Source of the DNA: Leptospira sanjuanensis
Lineage (GTDB): Bacteria; Spirochaetota; Leptospiria; Leptospirales; Leptospiraceae
DNA: 64,000 nucleotides
NCBI RefSeq assembly: GCF_022267325.1
Contig: NZ_JAIZBG010000001.1
Span: forward strand, 620,001-684,000
Reading direction: 5' to 3'
This document shows positions 27,513 to 36,445 of this stretch, in pieces. The notes beneath the pieces are model-generated. The model was not told where the DNA came from, did not search any database, and saw only the letters and a list, made by a program, of their open reading frames with translations. Made by a program: the position numbers and the translations under genes. Every line of letters starts with the position of its first letter. Position 1 is the stretch's first letter.

Positions 27513-28543
27513 TGATATCGAAATCCCTTAAACATCTTTTTATCTTCCGTCATTAGCATAAAGGATTTTACTTTGTGTTCCATCTTAAGTATATTTTCGA
27601 TATCTAAGGTATCGACATCTAACTTAGTGATTAGCGGGTTAATCCATATTCCGGATATTGAGTTTTTAGGCACCAATCTAAAGAATTTCTTTTCTGATCC
27701 GTTTATATTAAATAAAATTCCTTGTGCGTCCGATTTATATAAGAAATTCTTTAGATGACCTTTTATAGAGTATTTAAAATCGATCTTGACTCTCAATATA
27801 CAATCCTTATCAACAATCGGCACGGGAATTTCCTCGTTGAATTTACCCGAAGAAATTTCCAATTTTTCTTCAAAAGCAGGTTTTGGAGTTCGATTCAAAG
27901 TGAGCGGATTATTTCTTAGCCGTAAAAGTATATGCGGATTTTTTTGAATTACCGGTTTGTAACTGGCTAAGATTCCGAATATGGAAATTGGCTCATCGTT
28001 AAAGATATACCTATTATCAATGCTTTCAATTCCGAATTCGGTGTTCCAAAGGATAAACTTCGGTTTGTCTACAGAATTCCAAAAAGCGTTATTCTGTAAA
28101 TCGATCCAAGGTGTATAGGAAATATAAGACTGAAATGTGGGTCTCGATTTCCAATTTAGATGATGTTTTTCGATTTCCGAGAGTTCCCATGGGTAAGTGT
28201 CCACAGTGTTGTCTCCAATCAGGCTCAAAATTTCTTTATCCACGCTGACTTTGGATAAAGAGGAATTCGTTAACTGAGCAAGATGATTAGAATATTCTAC
28301 GGGATTGAAAATATTCGAAATGCAACGTTTATATTCATGAACATTGGAATAACAAGGATTAGGAGATAATAAAGACAATGTAACGTTTTGCGTGTATCCG
28401 ATCGATTGAAGAAAAGATTGACTGAAACAAAAGAATATTGCTAATAATGAAATCGCTGAAAGAACTGGGCTAAATATAAAAGGATTCGCCCTGGAGTTTA
28501 ACAGTATCTTAGTTTTATTGAATATAGAAATTAAGTTTTGCAT
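27485..28543 (-). CDS. Membrane-anchored exported protein (C-terminal-half-like of a split protein)
   Basis: A 352-residue protein with one N-terminal membrane helix (residues about 23-47), then a large exported domain. It contains DNTVDTYPWELSEIEKHHLNW, SRPTFQSYISYTPWIDLQN and PKFILWNTEFGIESIDNRYIF. From memory these motifs belong to the C-terminal part of the large membrane proteins whose N-terminal part resembles the downstream gene, so the two halves appear in reversed order here. The pair probably forms one operon and complex. Function unknown; possibly surface polysaccharide assembly. Confidence 0.65.
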   Translation of the reverse strand: MQNLISIFNKTKILLNSRANPFIFSPVLSAISLLAIFFCFSQSFLQSIGYTQNVTLSLLSPNPCYSNVHEYKRCISNIFNPVEYSNHLAQLTNSSLSKVSVDKEILSLIGDNTVDTYPWELSEIEKHHLNWKSRPTFQSYISYTPWIDLQNNAFWNSVDKPKFILWNTEFGIESIDNRYIFNDEPISIFGILASYKPVIQKNPHILLRLRNNPLTLNRTPKPAFEEKLEISSGKFNEEIPVPIVDKDCILRVKIDFKYSIKGHLKNFLYKSDAQGILFNINGSEKKFFRLVPKNSISGIWINPLITKLDVDTLDIENILKMEHKVKSFMLMTEDKKMFKGFRYQWEQICKKL

Positions 28544-28988
28544 AATGACTTGTTGGTAAAAAGTTGCTAATCATCCCGTCAGACTAATTATACTATTTTT
28601 TTTGAACGCCTATGTTTTAGCATTAAAATTTCTTTGAAAGAATTTGAGAAGTTTATTTATTAAAGCCAGACAATATGAATCCTTTTGCGAGAATAATGCC
28701 ATTTAAGTGAATCGTGCGTTACGATTGAAGCCCCTTTATTTTATGTTTACAGTTTCCTCTTTCTAACTGGGAGTTACCTTCAATGTTCAAATTATGAAAC
28801 CGATCAATCGGCTACAAAATCGCATTCGAAAGTTGAATCGATGCCCCTATTTTTTACGAGACTCGATTGCTTTGAGTTCTTCCTATGGAACACCAATTCC
28901 CCCCAAAAACAAAAAAGCCGCCTTTGAAGGTTTCCCTTCCAAAGACGGCCGATACGATCGCATCGATCGAAACTGATGAATTCTTAAA
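28544..28988. other. Intergenic region before the RRM gene end
   Basis: This 445-bp gap contains no supported gene. It includes the upstream region of the AT-rich membrane gene pair (28,544-28,760) and, near its end, the terminator of the RRM gene at 28,905-28,949. A short plus-strand open frame at 28,794 overlaps the terminator and has no ribosome binding site or motif. Confidence 0.5.
28905..28949 (-). terminator. Rho-independent terminator of the RRM gene
   Basis: On the minus strand GCCGTCTTTGGAAGG and CCTTCAAAGGCGGC pair around GAAA with one bulge, followed by TTTTTTG. It lies 40 bp downstream of the RRM gene stop. Confidence 0.85.
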
Positions 28989-29249
<261 letters not shown>

Positions 29250-29481
29250 ATGTTCCTCGTGTCGTTATAAATTAGATCAAGTTATCTTGATTTAAAAACA
29301 GCGTTTCCCCGAAAGGAAGTAGAAGAATTTTAGAGATGCAGGACTTAGAAAGAAGAGCAAACTTTAAGATAGGACTACGTTTAGAAGTTAGAAAATCGAT
29401 TGAATAACTGGAGTTCTTTGTCAAGAATATCGGCTGAATTTGCTTTGGCAATACTAAATTTATCGCATACGTCGATCTAAA

Positions 29482-30033
29482 ATGAAAACCGAAAGACTGA
29501 TTCTACGAGAATGGGAAGAAAAAGATTTGGAACCGTTTTATCGAATGAGTTCGGATCCGACCGTGATGGAATATTTTCCCGCGCTTTTGACCCGCGAAGA
29601 TTCGGAACGATTTGTCGAGAAGATGCGAGCCCATTTCGAAGAATTCGGATTCGGCCTTTGGATCGTCGAGACAAAAGGGACGGGAGAATGGGTCGGTTTT
29701 ACCGGATTTTTAAACGTTTCCTTCCAAGCTTCCTTTACGCCCGCCGTGGAAATCGGCTGGAGATTGAATTCTTCTTTTTGGAATCGGGGTTTTGCGACCG
29801 AGGCCGCATCGGCTTGTTTGGAATACGGATTTACCCGTCTGCGATTTCCCAAGGTCGTTTCGTTTACTTCGATCCTAAACGTAAGGTCCCAAGCCGTGAT
29901 GAAACGCATCGGTATGAAAGAAGTCGGCGTTTTTCAACATCCGAATCTTCCGACCGAACATATCCTTTCCAAACACGTTCTGTATCAGGCGTCCCGTTCC
30001 GAATGGGGAAACGCCGCAGTTCCGACCTTTTAA
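29482..30033 (+). CDS. GNAT-family N-acetyltransferase, RimJ/RimL-like
   Basis: A 183-residue acetyltransferase beginning MKTERLILREWEEKDLEPFY, the classic RimJ/RimL opening. It contains EIGWRLNSSFWNRGFATEA, where the acetyl-CoA pyrophosphate loop R/Q-x-x-G-x-A/G appears as NRGFATEA, and VMKRIGMKEVG near the end. It transfers acetyl from acetyl-CoA to an unknown amine, possibly an N-terminal residue of a protein. It is single-gene, followed by two copies of the GTGGGAACTCC repeat. Confidence 0.9.
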   Translation: MKTERLILREWEEKDLEPFYRMSSDPTVMEYFPALLTREDSERFVEKMRAHFEEFGFGLWIVETKGTGEWVGFTGFLNVSFQASFTPAVEIGWRLNSSFWNRGFATEAASACLEYGFTRLRFPKVVSFTSILNVRSQAVMKRIGMKEVGVFQHPNLPTEHILSKHVLYQASRSEWGNAAVPTF

Positions 30034-30063
30034 CGGGAGAATTCTCCCGTTCCTCCCGGAAAG

Positions 30064-30120
30064 TGTGGGAACTCCTTCGTAATTTTTCCGAACGAACTCT
30101 GAATTTGTGGGAACTCCTTC
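30064..30120. repeat. Two copies of the GTGGGAACTCC short repeat
   Basis: GTGTGGGAACTCCTTCGTAATTTT-like units at 30,064-30,087 and 30,105-30,127, each followed by an AT-rich segment. They belong to the same family as the units near 3,821 and 50,206-50,545. They lie downstream of the acetyltransferase gene. Confidence 0.65.
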
Positions 30121-30221
30121 AAAATTTCTTTTTACGTCCTGATTTTTTTCTTGCCAAACCTTCAATTATTGGCTAACGTTGTTCAGTAGTAAAGTGAACG
30201 CCGTTCGCTAAGGAGAAAACG

Positions 30222-31331
30222 ATGGAAGTGAAAATGAATTCCGGTTCTTCACCTAAGGAAACTCTCGGATCCGTCCGTGAAACCTTGTCTGAAGGAACTT
30301 TTGCCAATCCCGCTTACAAAGGGATCGGTTACTTTTTGAGAGATCTATTTTTTTTCGGAGTGGCAATCGCTCTGCTTTGGCACATAGACACCTGGTATCT
30401 TCTTCCTTTCTTATGGTTTTTTGCGGGAATGACGATTGCCGCTTTGTTCGTCGTCGGTCACGACTGCGCGCACGAAGCCCTGTTCGAGAACAGATTTCTC
30501 CGGTATTGGATCGGACAAATCGCAATGCTTCCTTCTTTGCACGCCTACAATCAATGGGCTTACGGACACAACCGAATCCATCACGGTCATACGATCAAAA
30601 GACAAGGGGACTTCGTATGGCATCCGGCGACCGCGGAAGAATATGCAAAATTTGGAATATTCAAAAAGATGATGCACCGTTTTTTCTGGTCGGCTTGGGG
30701 AGGCGGTTTTTACTACATGATCGAAGTCTGGCTCAAAGGAATGGTTTTGTTTACGGCTCCTCTTAAGGAAGCGGGCCGGGACAAATGGATTATGCTTTCC
30801 TTTGCGTTTATCTCGTCCGGTCTCGTTTTTTATTTCGGCAGTTCGGCAAACGGTGTTTTCGACGCGGGTGCGGGTTTGTGGATGTTCACGAAAGTTTGTC
30901 TGGTTCCGTTCATCGCATGGAATTATTTTATGGGAATCACGGTTTACGTTCATCACATCCACTCCGAAATTCCCTGGAAGACAAAGGAAGAATGGACTCC
31001 TTTTTACGGACAAATGAAAGGAACCATCAACTATCATATTCACCCTGTGATGAATTTTTTCTTTCACAATATCTTCATTCACATGCCGCATCACGTTCAC
31101 ATGAAGATTCCTTTCTACAATCTCAAACGCGCTTTGAACGAGATCAAGGCGGTTTACGGGGATCACGTTCTGGAAAGAGACACGATCTTCGGAGATTATT
31201 TTAAATCGACGTCTCTTTGTAAGGTGATCGATTCCGAAACCGGAAAGTGGATGACGTATCGCGAAGCGAGAAACGTAGCGAACGATACGACCGGCGCGGA
31301 CGATGAAGAGTTGGAGATTATTCCCGCATAA
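30222..31331 (+). CDS. Fatty acid desaturase
   Basis: A 369-residue membrane desaturase that introduces double bonds in acyl chains using a di-iron centre. Three His boxes are visible: HDCAHEA (residues about 85-91), HNRIHHGH (about 121-128) and MPHHVHMK (about 284-291). Additional His residues occur in YHIHPVMNFFFHN. Hydrophobic segments near residues 35-75 and 185-240 form the membrane hairpins. The ATG follows AAGGAG at good spacing. It ends at a strong terminator and stands alone. Confidence 0.94.
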   Translation: MEVKMNSGSSPKETLGSVRETLSEGTFANPAYKGIGYFLRDLFFFGVAIALLWHIDTWYLLPFLWFFAGMTIAALFVVGHDCAHEALFENRFLRYWIGQIAMLPSLHAYNQWAYGHNRIHHGHTIKRQGDFVWHPATAEEYAKFGIFKKMMHRFFWSAWGGGFYYMIEVWLKGMVLFTAPLKEAGRDKWIMLSFAFISSGLVFYFGSSANGVFDAGAGLWMFTKVCLVPFIAWNYFMGITVYVHHIHSEIPWKTKEEWTPFYGQMKGTINYHIHPVMNFFFHNIFIHMPHHVHMKIPFYNLKRALNEIKAVYGDHVLERDTIFGDYFKSTSLCKVIDSETGKWMTYREARNVANDTTGADDEELEIIPA

Positions 31332-31348
31332 CGTTAGATACGGCCGTA

Positions 31349-31390
31349 AACGGGGGACTCCTAAGTCCCCCGTTGATTTTTCCTTTTTTT
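31349..31390 (+). terminator. Rho-independent terminator of the desaturase gene
   Basis: Perfect 11-bp arms AACGGGGGACT and AGTCCCCCGTT around CCTA (31,349-31,374), followed by GATTTTTCCTTTTTTT. The second arm overlaps the last codons of the convergent DUF1801 gene. Confidence 0.88.
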
Positions 31391-31825
31391 AGCGAGATGA
31401 TAGGTTAACGCCAAAGAGATACAGACGCTCAGTTCTTTGGAAGGAAGAGGGTCTTTCACGTTCAACCGAATCGCGCGATCCCCTTCGAAATCGAACTTTT
31501 TGGGAAAGAGTTCCCGAAAGGTGGAAACCAAATTCGTCTGACAATGAAAATAGATCGCATATCGATTTTCTTCCGCCGGAAGTCGATCGATTCGAATCGT
31601 ACTTCCGCTCTTAGACTCCGACGTTAGATAACTCGGTTGTCCCCACTTCAAGGTCTCTTCGAGTTTTCCGACTTCCGCGATCGAGTCCGCCGTTTTATAG
31701 ATCAAATCCCGAAGCGCCAATAATCGAATCCGAACAGGATCCGGATAATTGCGAAAAACTTCGGCCACGTTGGCATTTTTGAATGGGAGCGGTTTTTCCT
31801 TGGTCTTTTTGCGTGTTGAGGGCAT
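31361..31825 (-). CDS. DUF1801 domain protein
   Basis: A 154-residue protein with the DUF1801/YdhG-like pattern: FRNYPDPVRIRLLALRDLIYKTA, LEETLKWGQPSYLT, YAIYFHCQTNLV and RAIRLNVKDPLPSKELS. These small proteins have an unknown role. An in-frame TTG at 31870 would extend it by 15 residues, but the ATG at 31825 follows AGAAG and is preferred. Its 3' end lies inside the desaturase terminator hairpin, so the two convergent genes share their end region. Confidence 0.85.
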   Translation of the reverse strand: MPSTRKKTKEKPLPFKNANVAEVFRNYPDPVRIRLLALRDLIYKTADSIAEVGKLEETLKWGQPSYLTSESKSGSTIRIDRLPAEENRYAIYFHCQTNLVSTFRELFPKKFDFEGDRAIRLNVKDPLPSKELSVCISLALTYHLAKKRKNQRGT

Positions 31826-32006
31826 ACCGATTCTTCTAAGGAAATTTATTCCCGTATTTTTTTCCAGCAAGCCGTTTTTGGAAAGAAATTGCGGACCGGA
31901 GCCGAAACGATTTTCCTTTATGCAAAAGATGTCATATATAGGATGTTTTCCGGTTCGACCGAAACGATAAGAAGAGCGACTCGACGATCAAAAAAGAATC
32001 TTATTC

Positions 32007-32600
32007 TTATACGATTTCTTCCAATTTAAGAAGTTCTTCTTCCAACCGGTCGATGAATTTTTTATTGCCCGTGATCCCGTAGAGCTGCATCGCTCCTTGA
32101 TAGAGGAACAACGCCTTTTCCGCGAACTCCAAAGCGGTTTTTGAATTCAGCGTTTTTTTCTTTTTCCAGATCGGCCGAGTGAAGTATTGGCCGAAACTTC
32201 GATTCCATCGGTCGAGGGATTCTAAGATTCGTTTTTGCAATTCCGGTTCCTCGTGCGTTTGATTGGAAAAGTTCGCGAGAGGGCAGCCGTATTTGTATTT
32301 GGTTCTCAATCTTCTCTGTATGAATTTGATCCAGGCCCGGATAAAGTCCGGATATCTTTCGTATTTGTTCATCATGATTTCGGCTAAGCCGATGATCTGT
32401 TCTTCCTGAAACGAAACGTAACTTACGCCGAGATCTTTTTTGGATGGGTAATACCGGTATAAGCTCTTTTTAAACGCGTTCGCTTCGCTTAATATTTCGT
32501 TGATACCGGTATTGGAATAACCTCTCTCATAAAAGAGTTTCACCGTAGCCTTCAAAATCCTGTCCTTGGCCGGGTCGTGTTTGAGAAAAGTCTGTTTCAT
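32007..32600 (-). CDS. TetR/AcrR family transcriptional regulator
   Basis: A 197-residue regulator related to the 7,570 protein. HTH region: DRILKATVKLFYERGYSNTG, INEILSEANA and SLYRYYPSKKDLG; the ligand half contains YGCPLANFSN, parallel to GCPFAGFAS in the other. The frame is open to 32696, but the operator palindrome lies there, so the ATG at 32600 (MKQTFLKHDPAKD) is chosen. The divergent gene is a thioesterase, and two matched operators lie between them. It probably represses both genes and responds to an acyl compound (inference). Confidence 0.9.
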   Translation of the reverse strand: MKQTFLKHDPAKDRILKATVKLFYERGYSNTGINEILSEANAFKKSLYRYYPSKKDLGVSYVSFQEEQIIGLAEIMMNKYERYPDFIRAWIKFIQRRLRTKYKYGCPLANFSNQTHEEPELQKRILESLDRWNRSFGQYFTRPIWKKKKTLNSKTALEFAEKALFLYQGAMQLYGITGNKKFIDRLEEELLKLEEIV

Positions 32601-32681
32601 CGATCGAACCGATTGTTCAAAAGTTTCTTCTTTAAAGGGAGAAAAAATTTCCCCTCTTCGAAAAATCTTATACCTGAAATT

Positions 32682-32713
32682 TAAAATGGTAGACAAATTT
32701 GTCTACCATTTTA
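32682..32713. promoter_or_regulatory. TetR operator 1 (32-bp perfect palindrome)
   Basis: A 32-bp perfect palindrome centred between 32,697 and 32,698, with core GGTAGA-CAAATTTG-TCTACC. It lies in the divergent promoter region between the TetR gene and the thioesterase gene. Confidence 0.88.
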
Positions 32714-32728
32714 TAGGCTTAATCCAAG

Positions 32729-32748
32729 GGTAGACCGGTTGTTCTACC
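32729..32748. promoter_or_regulatory. TetR operator 2
   Basis: GGTAGA-CCGGTTGT-TCTACC has the same arms and the same 8-bp spacing as operator 1, 41 bp away centre to centre. It ends 3 bp before the GGAGG of the thioesterase, so bound repressor would cover the start of the transcript. Confidence 0.82.
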
Positions 32749-32761
32749 GAGGAGGAAAAAC

Positions 32762-33199
32762 ATGGAGACTCTGGAACAAGAGACCGCACCGCAAGCGGAA
32801 GGAAGATCGTTTACTCATTATGTAAAGGTTCGCTGGGTGGATTTGGACGAGAACGGACATGTGAACAACGGAGTGTATCAGAGCTATTTCGACGAGGCGA
32901 GAAGGGCGGCTTTCGAAGATGCGGGTATGAATTTGGGGGAGTTGCGCCAAAAAAATATCGGTCCTGTGATTTTGAAAGCGGAGTTGGAATACAAAGCGGA
33001 ATTGAAATATCCGGAAACCACGCGCCTTGTGACTCGCTTTGAAGCGAAAAAAGGAAGTCGTGTATTGGTGATTCAAGATCTGTATCGCGAGTCGGATGGC
33101 GCCTTGGTATGTTCCTCCAAATTTTTCGGTTTGTTTATGGATCTAAAAAGAATGCGTCCTTATAAGGTTTCGGAGGAAGAAGCTGCGAAACTTTCGTGA
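32762..33199 (+). CDS. Acyl-CoA thioesterase, 4HBT hotdog (YbgC/FadM-like)
   Basis: A 145-residue single hotdog domain. VRWVDLDENGHVNNGVYQSYFDEAR is the conserved 4HBT segment with the catalytic Asp (VDLDENGHV). AELEYKAELKYPETTRLVTRFEAKKG forms the central strands. It hydrolyses an acyl-CoA thioester, substrate unknown. The ATG follows GAGGAGGAAAAAC. Regulated by the divergent TetR gene through two operators (inference from the palindromes). Confidence 0.9.
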   Translation: METLEQETAPQAEGRSFTHYVKVRWVDLDENGHVNNGVYQSYFDEARRAAFEDAGMNLGELRQKNIGPVILKAELEYKAELKYPETTRLVTRFEAKKGSRVLVIQDLYRESDGALVCSSKFFGLFMDLKRMRPYKVSEEEAAKLS

Positions 33200-33281
33200 C
33201 GTATTGCGGTTCTTTTCCCGTTAAAAAAAGGTCTTTTTCTTTTCTTGGAACGGTTCATATTCGTCCTAAGAAAAGAAGAAG

Positions 33282-33833
33282 ATGAACAACCGGGATCATT
33301 TCATTCGATTAGAACCTTCCGTTCTTGAGGATCGTAGAAAATTCTACGATTGGCTCGTTCATCCGGAATTGGTTCCGTTTTTATTAGGGCCGCCTTTGTT
33401 TCCGGACGCGGATATTCCGACTTGGGAAGAATTCTCCGCCGATTATTTGGAGTATTTTTTTACCGGTTCGAATCCGGAACTCGGAAGATGTTACAGAATT
33501 CTAATGGATGAGGTTTGTATCGGACAGATCAATTACGCGTCCGATTTGCCGACTCGCCGCGTCGCCGAGCTGGACATCTGGATGTCGTCGCCCGAATTTT
33601 GCGGTCGCGGATACGGAGTCGAAGCGATTCGAATCCTGAGCGCTATTTTGTTAAACGAACTGGATATGGAAGAACTTATAATCCGTCCTTCCGCAAGAAA
33701 TCCAAGAGCCGTCCGCGCGTACGAAAAGGCGGGTTTTCGAAGAATCGAGATCGACCGCCAAACGGCGGCCGTATTGTACGGATGCGGAGATTATTACGAC
33801 GATGTCGTTTTAGTTTTGCGAAAAAATCCCTGA
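33282..33833 (+). CDS. GNAT-family N-acetyltransferase
   Basis: A 183-residue acetyltransferase of the RimJ/aminoglycoside 6'-acetyltransferase-like type. AELDIWMSSPEFCGRGYGVEAI contains the acetyl-CoA loop (GRGYGVEA), followed by IIRPSARNPRAVRAYEKAGFRR. The substrate cannot be told. The ATG follows AAAAGAAGAAG. The last 40 bp overlap the 3' end of the convergent zinc-ribbon gene. Confidence 0.88.
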   Translation: MNNRDHFIRLEPSVLEDRRKFYDWLVHPELVPFLLGPPLFPDADIPTWEEFSADYLEYFFTGSNPELGRCYRILMDEVCIGQINYASDLPTRRVAELDIWMSSPEFCGRGYGVEAIRILSAILLNELDMEELIIRPSARNPRAVRAYEKAGFRRIEIDRQTAAVLYGCGDYYDDVVLVLRKNP

Positions 33834-34420
33834 ACCGATAAAAGAAATATTCCTAAAATAGAATATTCTAAAAATCGAATTCCTAAAACATGGAACATCG
33901 GGATTCGATAAAATTCGTCCTCATTTTCGTCCCTGCACAGAAAGGCCTGGGTCATATCCGTTCTTTCGGGAAGAGGATGGGTGACTACGAGGTTTCTTGT
34001 AACCGTGGTTTTTTCCGGACAGAGAAAATTCATCGGATAGTTGTATAAATAATTTCCAGGTTGGTCGATTGCGACGCCCATGACGGAAAAGAATACGAGA
34101 AAGATCGCTTTTGCCGGATCGGGAAATCCGGATCGTAAGGCCGATCTGGCTCCGTAAAATCCCGCGATCAACAGGAGCGCGCTCGCCAAACCCTCCACAT
34201 TCGATAATGCGACAATGAATAGGATCGGCAGGAGGATCACGCATGCTAATCCGACAAGAATCAACAGCGCCCACCCGAATGTCCCCAATTTGAGAATTTT
34301 TTGTAAAAACGAAGTCGAACCGGTGATTTCCGGGTTTTCGCCTTTTGTGTTTCCACATTGAATGCAGCGATCCAAGGTGAGCGGGTTTGCGTATCGGCAG
34401 TGGCGGCAGATCCATTTCAT
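33794..34420 (-). CDS. Zinc-ribbon membrane protein of unknown function
   Basis: A 208-residue protein beginning MKWICRHCRYANPLTLDRCIQCG, an N-terminal RanBP2-like zinc ribbon with CxxC...CxxC. Membrane helices follow at about residues 46-72, 77-90, 102-118 and near the C terminus (about 180-200). An exported loop contains two cysteines. An in-frame start exists at 34459, but the ATG at 34420 begins directly at the ribbon and is preferred. It overlaps the convergent acetyltransferase gene by 40 bp. Function unknown. Confidence 0.72.
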   Translation of the reverse strand: MKWICRHCRYANPLTLDRCIQCGNTKGENPEITGSTSFLQKILKLGTFGWALLILVGLACVILLPILFIVALSNVEGLASALLLIAGFYGARSALRSGFPDPAKAIFLVFFSVMGVAIDQPGNYLYNYPMNFLCPEKTTVTRNLVVTHPLPERTDMTQAFLCRDENEDEFYRIPMFHVLGIRFLEYSILGIFLLSVQGFFRKTKTTSS

Positions 34421-34625
34421 AAAGTGGAATTCATTTTGTCGTTCCGGTTCAATCTGCAAGATTTTTTTTTCGAGATTCTGAAGGCGAAGGGATCGATTTG
34501 ATCGGAATCTCCTGCGCAGCGTCCTTCTGTCGATCGGTTAAAAAATAATTTCGAAATCGTCCTTAATAAAATGTCAAGTTATCATACGAAGGAAATATCG
34601 AGCGTGAAGATTGTAGATATCTTAT

Positions 34626-35453
34626 ATGATACGGAAGCTTTTCCTACTGATATTGGTCTCTTCGATCGTCTTCGCATGTTCCCATAAGAAAGACGAAATT
34701 TCGGAACAAGAAGCGCTTTTGCTTCTTTTGGGTTTACCGGACCGCGCTGAAAACTACGATCGAGACGTTCAGATCGTGACTTACAATTCGGTCGTTCCTC
34801 CGAGCGACGGCTCGACATACGTCTGTAATATCAATTACGCCGCAAACGACGTAAATCATTTTCAAACTCTGCTCCAAACGCAAATCTCTCGATATCCCCG
34901 CGGTTATCTGATCAAGGGAAAAGTGGAAAGAGTGATCCTGTGCGCAAATCTTTCTATGAACGGTCGAAACGCTGCCGGTTACGCCGACGTTTTGGGAAAC
35001 GGCGTTTATTTGAACGTAAGTCCGGGAATCGCAAACGGGGCGATGGACGATTGGATCAATCGCGCGATCCATCACGAATTTACGCATAACTTTGATTATG
35101 CGGTTCGAGGCTTTTATATGGCTGTTCATTCGGATTGGGCTTCGCTCAATACGGTCGGTTACGCGAGCAATGTAGATTGGTCCTTGCCGAACCTGCTTCA
35201 GATCGATAATCCGGTGCCCGGGTATATTACGACTTATGCAACTTCCAATGTGGGAGAGGATTACGCGGAAGTCGGAATGGGGTTGATGGGACCGGCGGCT
35301 AGTTATACGCAGATGATCGACGTTTGCAAAACGGATTCGGTTGTTCGTGCCAAGGTGAATCTGATGATCTCCGATATGAAACGGTTTTGGTCGTTTGCGG
35401 TCGGAAGCGATACTCTTTGGAAGCAGAGGGTTACGGGAACTTCCTGCAATTGA
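34626..35453 (+). CDS. HExxH lipoprotein, zincin-like, copy 1
   Basis: A 275-residue predicted lipoprotein with lipobox IVFAC (Cys 18). After a short linker and the RAENYDRDVQI segment shared with the next gene, it contains NRAIHHEFTHNFDYAV, an HExxH zinc-binding motif. A downstream Glu-rich segment GEDYAEVGMG could supply the third ligand, as in gluzincin-type and putative Peptidase_Mx1-type proteins. It is probably surface or periplasmic; the substrate is unknown. The paralogue follows 32 bp downstream. Confidence 0.82.
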   Translation: MIRKLFLLILVSSIVFACSHKKDEISEQEALLLLLGLPDRAENYDRDVQIVTYNSVVPPSDGSTYVCNINYAANDVNHFQTLLQTQISRYPRGYLIKGKVERVILCANLSMNGRNAAGYADVLGNGVYLNVSPGIANGAMDDWINRAIHHEFTHNFDYAVRGFYMAVHSDWASLNTVGYASNVDWSLPNLLQIDNPVPGYITTYATSNVGEDYAEVGMGLMGPAASYTQMIDVCKTDSVVRAKVNLMISDMKRFWSFAVGSDTLWKQRVTGTSCN

Positions 35454-35485
35454 TTCTGAATCATTTTCCAATAAAGGAGAATTTC

Positions 35486-36337
35486 GTGAAAGTAAAGATT
35501 GTTCTTGGTTTTTTATTCTTATACATTCTCATCGCATGTAATCATAAAAAAGAAGATACAAATGCATCCATCGTATTGTTGTTAGCTCCGGTCTTTCTCG
35601 ATCGAGCCGAAAACTACGATCGGGACGTTCAGATTATTACTCGTACGATGCCGCCCTCGAACCAATGGTATACGTTTGATCTGAGTTATTCCGACGCGGA
35701 TTTAGATGCGTATGTTTCGCTTCTCCGCGCACAAATTACAAAGTATCCGAAAGGATATTGGATCAAAGCGAGAGCCGAAAAAATCTATTTAGTAAAATAC
35801 ATCAACGGAGTAAGCGGAGGCGGCGCGAGAGGACTTTCTCTCGCACCGGAAAACAGCATTTATCTTGCGGTGGGAGAAGGTTTGGCCGCTTGCGTCAATT
35901 GTGAAGAAGACTATGCCGCGACGATTCACCACGAGCTGATGCACAACGTAGACTACTCGCAGTTCGGACCGTTTTATTCTGTGTCTGTGGATGAGTGGAA
36001 TGCTTTGAACCCGAGCGGATTTTCCTATGGTAGCGTTTCGAATTCGGGCGCGGCCGCCGCGGTTTGGACTCAAATCATTCATCCTACTTCCGGTTTTCTC
36101 AGTTATTACGGCACCACAAATAAGTTAGAAGACCGCGCAATCTTTGCCGCTGCGATTCTCGGCGGCATGCAACAAAATCAATCCGACACTTTGGTTAACT
36201 TTTGTAAGAATGATCCCTTCGTTGCGACAAAGTCTAAAAAGATCATAGCCGACATGAATCGATTCTGGCCGTTTGCGGGAGCCGAAGAAACTTTCTGGAA
36301 AAGGAGAATCACGGAAACTGCAACTGCTTGTAATTAG
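35486..36337 (+). CDS. HExxH lipoprotein, zincin-like, copy 2
   Basis: A 283-residue paralogue of the preceding gene. GTG at 35486 follows AAAGGAGA at good spacing and gives a lipoprotein signal peptide with lipobox LIAC. The frame is also open further upstream, but that part overlaps copy 1. The motif is ATIHHELMHNVDYSQ (HELMH), and the candidate third-ligand segment reads NKLEDRAIFAAA, with Ala-Ile in place of YAEVG. The two genes are probably co-transcribed and arose by tandem duplication. Both end with an M-RFW-FA segment and a final CN. Confidence 0.82.
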   Translation: MKVKIVLGFLFLYILIACNHKKEDTNASIVLLLAPVFLDRAENYDRDVQIITRTMPPSNQWYTFDLSYSDADLDAYVSLLRAQITKYPKGYWIKARAEKIYLVKYINGVSGGGARGLSLAPENSIYLAVGEGLAACVNCEEDYAATIHHELMHNVDYSQFGPFYSVSVDEWNALNPSGFSYGSVSNSGAAAAVWTQIIHPTSGFLSYYGTTNKLEDRAIFAAAILGGMQQNQSDTLVNFCKNDPFVATKSKKIIADMNRFWPFAGAEETFWKRRITETATACN

Positions 36338-36445
36338 TTACGTAATAGGGAATGTCTCGAAGATTCTATTGTTTATGGAGAGTGCGTCTATGATCTATGA
36401 TTCCAAATTCTCCGAATCGGAAATAAGCGAACATTCTTGCAGTTC

